From: JBBQBQ01 sp038317685
GTDB lineage: Bacteria; Desulfobacterota; Desulfuromonadia; Desulfuromonadales; DDH964
Direction: 5' to 3'
DNA length: 25,790 nt
Assembly: GCA_038317685.1 (NCBI GenBank)
Contig: JBBQBQ010000013.1
Location: 1 to 25,790 of the forward strand
Each line of letters opens with the position of its first letter. Positions within the stretch are counted from its first letter, which is position 1. Both the position numbers and the translations under genes were made by a program. Below the pieces are notes generated by a model. The model was not told the DNA's origin and made no database searches. It saw nothing but the letters and a program-made list of their open reading frames with translations. Positions 23,135 to 25,790 of this stretch are shown piece by piece.

Positions 23135-23153
23135 GACTGTTTGATGAACAGTC
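23135..23153 (+). other. Small hairpin after the giant cytochrome gene
   Basis: GACTGTT (23135-23141) pairs with AACAGTC (23147-23153) around a 5-nt loop. It lies between the stop codon and the main terminator and may protect the mRNA 3' end. Confidence 0.4.
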
Positions 23154-23164
23154 TGTATGTCCTG

Positions 23165-23193
23165 AACCCCCGCCGCAAGGCGGGGGTTTTTTT
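23165..23193 (+). terminator. Strong intrinsic terminator of the giant cytochrome unit
   Basis: AACCCCCGCC (23165-23174) pairs with GGCGGGGGTT (23179-23188) across a GCAA loop, followed by further Ts to 23193. It is a canonical rho-independent terminator. Confidence 0.95.
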
Positions 23194-23246
23194 CTGGGAC
23201 TGGTTTGTTTGCGGTGATTGTGTTAAAAAGATTAAGAGTTTAAAAG

Positions 23247-23392
23247 CCTTTTTTCACCAGAGAGGTTACAGAGTTCACTGCGCTAAATTCAAAAGAGAAT
23301 TGCAGAAATCTCAGGGTAAACCATAAGACTCTGGGTTTGGTTATCTCCTTTGGTTTTCTCTGTGTCCTCTGTGCTCTCTGTGGTGAAAAAAG
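23247..23392. repeat. Imperfect inverted-repeat element with CACAGAG-type ends
   Basis: The left end (CCTTTTTTCACCAGAGAGG from 23247) is an imperfect inverted copy of the right end (CTCTCTGTGGTGAAAAAAG to 23392). The right arm holds the tandem pattern CTCTGTGTCCTCTGTGCTCTCTGTGG; on the other strand this reads as repeated CACAGAG units. Such CACAGAG intergenic repeats recur in many environmental bacterial genomes. I see no coding potential. It may be a small non-autonomous mobile element or a folded RNA/DNA spacer. Only one copy is present in this window. Confidence 0.55.
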
Positions 23393-23410
23393 ATTTGTAA
23401 AACCAGGAGA

Positions 23411-25537
23411 ATGATCGATCGCATGGAAAAGACTCCCCAGCCCGTACCGCAAAAGACCTCCTTCCTCCTCGCATCCCTGACTATCGTTGCCACCATCGTT
23501 CTCTTCTTCCTGCTCCTCGAAGGGGCGTTGGCTCTCTTCGGTGTGCAGCCGGTGGTCCATAAGGAGGATCCCTTTGTCGGCTTTGCCGGGAATGCACCGC
23601 TCTTTATCCCCGGAAGCGGTGCAGATGGTCAGCCCACGATGGTCACGGCGCCCGGCAAATATACCTACTTTAACCCGCAGCAGTTTCCCCGCGCGAAGCC
23701 CCGTAATACTTATCGTATCTTCACCCTCGGGGGCTCGACCACCTTTGGCCGCCCCTACAACGATCTCACCTCCTTTTCCGGCTGGCTGCGTGAACTCCTC
23801 CCCGTGGCCGATGAGAGCCGGAAATGGGAGGTCATCAATGCCGGCGGGATCAGCTACGCCAGCTATCGGGTCGCCAACCTGATGGAGGAGCTGGCGCAGT
23901 ATCAGCCTGATCTCTTTATCGTCTATACCGGGCACAATGAGTTTCTGGAAGAACGGACCTACGGTGCGCTGCGGGATGTCCCCGAGATTGTCAAGTCGAC
24001 CGCCGCAGTCCTGGCAAAGACGCGCACCTGGGCGGCCATGAATGCCGCGCTCAAACCCCTGGGACTCGTCAAGGAAGAGGCGCAGCCGCAGAAGGTACAG
24101 CTGGCGACCGAGGTCACAGCGATCCTCGACAAGTCGTCAGGACTCAATAACTACCGCCGCGACGATGCCCTGCGGGAGCGGATTCTCGAACATTACCGGG
24201 TGAGTCTGGAGCGGATGGCGGAGATCGCCAGAGCCGCCGGGGCACAGATCATCTTCGTCACGCCCGAATCGAATCTGAAGGATTTTTCCCCCTTCAAGAG
24301 TGAGCATAGCGCCGGCCTCGATCCGGGGCGGGTCAAGTATGTGGAGAATCTGCTGGCGACAGCAAACACTGCGATGCAGAAGAGTGACTGGTCCGGCGCC
24401 CTTGCGCCTCTTGATGATGCTCTGGCCCTTGATCCCCGTTATGCCGAACTCCATTTCCAGCGTGGCCGCGTCCTTCTGGCGCTGGGGCGTAACGAGGAGT
24501 CTTATGCCGCTTTTGAGCGGGCGCGCGATGAAGATGTCTGTCCCTTGCGGGCTTTGACGCCGATGCGCAAGATTGTCACGGCAGTGGCCCGTGAGGAGAA
24601 GGTGCCGCTCGTCGATTATGCGGCTCTTGTCGAAGAGGAGGCCCAGACAACAACAGGGCAGCGCTCTCCGGGGGCGGAGTCATTTTTCGATCATGTCCAT
24701 CCGACCATTGCCGGGCACCAACTGCTGGCGAATGCTCTGGTGAAGTCGATGATCGAAAACCGTATCGTCACCCCCGGTGCGGCCTGGCCGGTTGTGGCCA
24801 ATACCGAGGCCGAAAGGCGGATTGAGGCGCGTATCGATCCGCATCTGCAGGCCAAGTCGCTCCTCAATCTCGCTAAAGTTTTGAGTTGGGCCCGCAAGGT
24901 CGATGATTCCCGCCGCTCGGCACGGCAGGCGGTCGCTGCGGCCCGCAACTATCCCGATATCTTGACGCAGGCGAGCTTTATCCTGATTAACCTCTCGGAT
25001 GAAGAGAAGGAGCCGGCTCGGGCTGAGCGCTATATCCACGAAGCCCTTGCCGCCGATCCCTGGAATGCGATCAATCATAAGCAGTTGGGAATGCGTCTTC
25101 TTCGCGAGAATCGCGGAAGGGAAGGGGCGGCGCACTTCCTCCTTGCGGCTGCGCTTGTGCCGGAGTCGGCCTCGTTTAATTCCCTGCTCGGGCAGGTCCT
25201 CTTTGAAAACCATTATTACCAGGAGGCCTACCCGTATCTTCTGCGTGCGGGGCAACTCGATCCCCGCGACAGCGTCAACCAGCAGGCCCTCAGCGCTCTC
25301 AGCAAGCGTTTGGGCGCTGCCGCGGCGGCGCTGCCGATGGCTCCGATTGTCATCCGTCGTGACGCTGCGAAGCTTCCCCGCGAGGTCTTCCTCACCACCG
25401 CACAAGGCGTTCTGGACGGTTTTTATACGGAATGGTATGCGGATGGAAATCTGAAGCGTTTCGCCGAATACCGTCAAGGCGTCGTGGAGGGAGTTGACCT
25501 GCGCTGGAGTGCCGGCGGCGAGAGGATGATGAAATAA
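23411..25537 (+). CDS. Membrane-anchored SGNH-hydrolase / TPR protein
   Basis: The product is 708 residues. One N-terminal membrane segment (about 17-42) is followed by an extracytoplasmic SGNH/GDSL-type hydrolase domain. Its blocks are GGST (107-110, candidate nucleophile S109), NAGGISYAS (143-151), GHNE (174-177, N176) and DHVHP (D427 and H430 as the acid/base pair). A TPR-like segment (about 310-375) interrupts the hydrolase between blocks III and V. More TPR-like helices occupy about 475-640, and the C-terminus has a MORN-like stretch (GFYTEWYADGNLKRF). AGGAG lies very close to the ATG at 23411; an in-frame ATG at 23423 is an alternative. The substrate is unknown; SGNH enzymes often act on acyl groups of polysaccharides. 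The stop overlaps the next start (TAATG). Confidence 0.85.
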   Translation: MIDRMEKTPQPVPQKTSFLLASLTIVATIVLFFLLLEGALALFGVQPVVHKEDPFVGFAGNAPLFIPGSGADGQPTMVTAPGKYTYFNPQQFPRAKPRNTYRIFTLGGSTTFGRPYNDLTSFSGWLRELLPVADESRKWEVINAGGISYASYRVANLMEELAQYQPDLFIVYTGHNEFLEERTYGALRDVPEIVKSTAAVLAKTRTWAAMNAALKPLGLVKEEAQPQKVQLATEVTAILDKSSGLNNYRRDDALRERILEHYRVSLERMAEIARAAGAQIIFVTPESNLKDFSPFKSEHSAGLDPGRVKYVENLLATANTAMQKSDWSGALAPLDDALALDPRYAELHFQRGRVLLALGRNEESYAAFERARDEDVCPLRALTPMRKIVTAVAREEKVPLVDYAALVEEEAQTTTGQRSPGAESFFDHVHPTIAGHQLLANALVKSMIENRIVTPGAAWPVVANTEAERRIEARIDPHLQAKSLLNLAKVLSWARKVDDSRRSARQAVAAARNYPDILTQASFILINLSDEEKEPARAERYIHEALAADPWNAINHKQLGMRLLRENRGREGAAHFLLAAALVPESASFNSLLGQVLFENHYYQEAYPYLLRAGQLDPRDSVNQQALSALSKRLGAAAAALPMAPIVIRRDAAKLPREVFLTTAQGVLDGFYTEWYADGNLKRFAEYRQGVVEGVDLRWSAGGERMMK

Positions 25538-25790
25538 TGCCGAACCAGATAAAGAAGAAGGCGATCAGCCGGCAGCAGGCCGGTGATACCGGGCTGGCGA
25601 TGGTGCTGATCTGTCTCCTTAGCCTCCTTGCCGGCCCGCGTCCCTGGCTCTTGACTCTGGCGATTGTCCTGCTCGTCATCACCATGACCCGGCCGCAGCT
25701 CTTGACTCCAGTGGCAAAGGTCTGGTTCGGGCTCTCCGCCCTCCTCGGTTCGGTAGTGTCGCGACTGCTCCTGAGCCTGGTCTTTTTCAC
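25537..25790 (+). CDS. SxtJ-like small membrane protein, 3' end outside the window
   Basis: An open frame starts with ATG overlapping the previous stop by one base and runs off the window end (84 full codons). It has a basic, polar N-terminus (MPNQIKKKAISRQQAGDTG). Two hydrophobic segments follow (LAMVLICLLSLLAG and WLLTLAIVLLVITM). After the segment RPQLLTPVAKVWFGLSALLG comes the start of a third (LLLSLVFF). The ISRxQaxxxG start and the RPxLLxPxxxxWfxLsxLLG pattern fit the SxtJ family of membrane proteins. As I recall, these are often encoded beside SGNH hydrolases and carbamoyltransferases. Biochemical function is not established. Confidence 0.6.
   Translation, partial: MPNQIKKKAISRQQAGDTGLAMVLICLLSLLAGPRPWLLTLAIVLLVITMTRPQLLTPVAKVWFGLSALLGSVVSRLLLSLVFF

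Noticed and set aside
23141..23326. Short open frame across the terminator and repeat after the giant cytochrome gene
   Set aside because: It translates the terminator stem and the inverted repeat, with no ribosome-binding site or recognisable product.

Overview
The window reads as part of the chromosome of a Gram-negative, GC-rich, anaerobic bacterium of the Desulfuromonadales/Geobacterales type. This rests on the tRNA-Ser / SRP RNA / dnaX / ybaB / recR order, a single-chain pyruvate:ferredoxin oxidoreductase, an MglB/MglA pair, and a dense block of outer-membrane and extracellular multihaem c-type cytochromes. The species is not identified. Nearly every gene lies on the + strand.

Region 1 (1-3373) is housekeeping. 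It holds a terminator from an upstream gene, a promoter, tRNA-Ser(GGA), the small SRP RNA, dnaX, ybaB and recR. dnaX carries a textbook -1 frameshift cassette: an SD-like element, the slippery heptamer A AAA AAG and a hairpin. This predicts a short gamma-type product as well as full-length tau.

Region 2 (3447-8302) holds pyruvate:ferredoxin oxidoreductase, closed by a strong terminator. It is followed by a two-gene mglB-mglA operon with its own sigma70-type promoter.

Region 3 (8713-16764) is a six-gene, mostly tightly spaced cluster. In order it encodes a multihaem cytochrome (13 CXXCH plus two non-canonical sites), an NHL beta-propeller lipoprotein, a 5-haem lipoprotein cytochrome, a 659-residue outer-membrane beta-barrel, a second NHL lipoprotein, and a cytochrome with 10 CXXCH plus two CX3CH sites. 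The simplest reading is a trans-outer-membrane electron conduit (porin plus cytochromes) with two propeller lipoproteins of unknown role.

Region 4 (17070-23193) lies behind a convincing sigma54 promoter. It encodes a secreted tetrahaem cytochrome and a giant 1659-residue secreted cytochrome with 23 CXXCH motifs. The giant has a haem-free Ig-like N-terminus, an internal duplication, and a haem-free beta-rich domain inserted in one copy only. The tetrahaem protein resembles the N-terminal module of the last region 3 cytochrome, which links the two transcription units. Together regions 3 and 4 encode 55 canonical and 4 non-canonical haem sites by eye, suggesting an extracellular electron-transfer locus.

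Region 5 (23194-25790) contains an imperfect inverted-repeat element, then a membrane-anchored SGNH-hydrolase/TPR protein. That gene overlaps by one base a truncated SxtJ-like membrane protein, which suggests the start of a surface-polymer or small-molecule modification locus.
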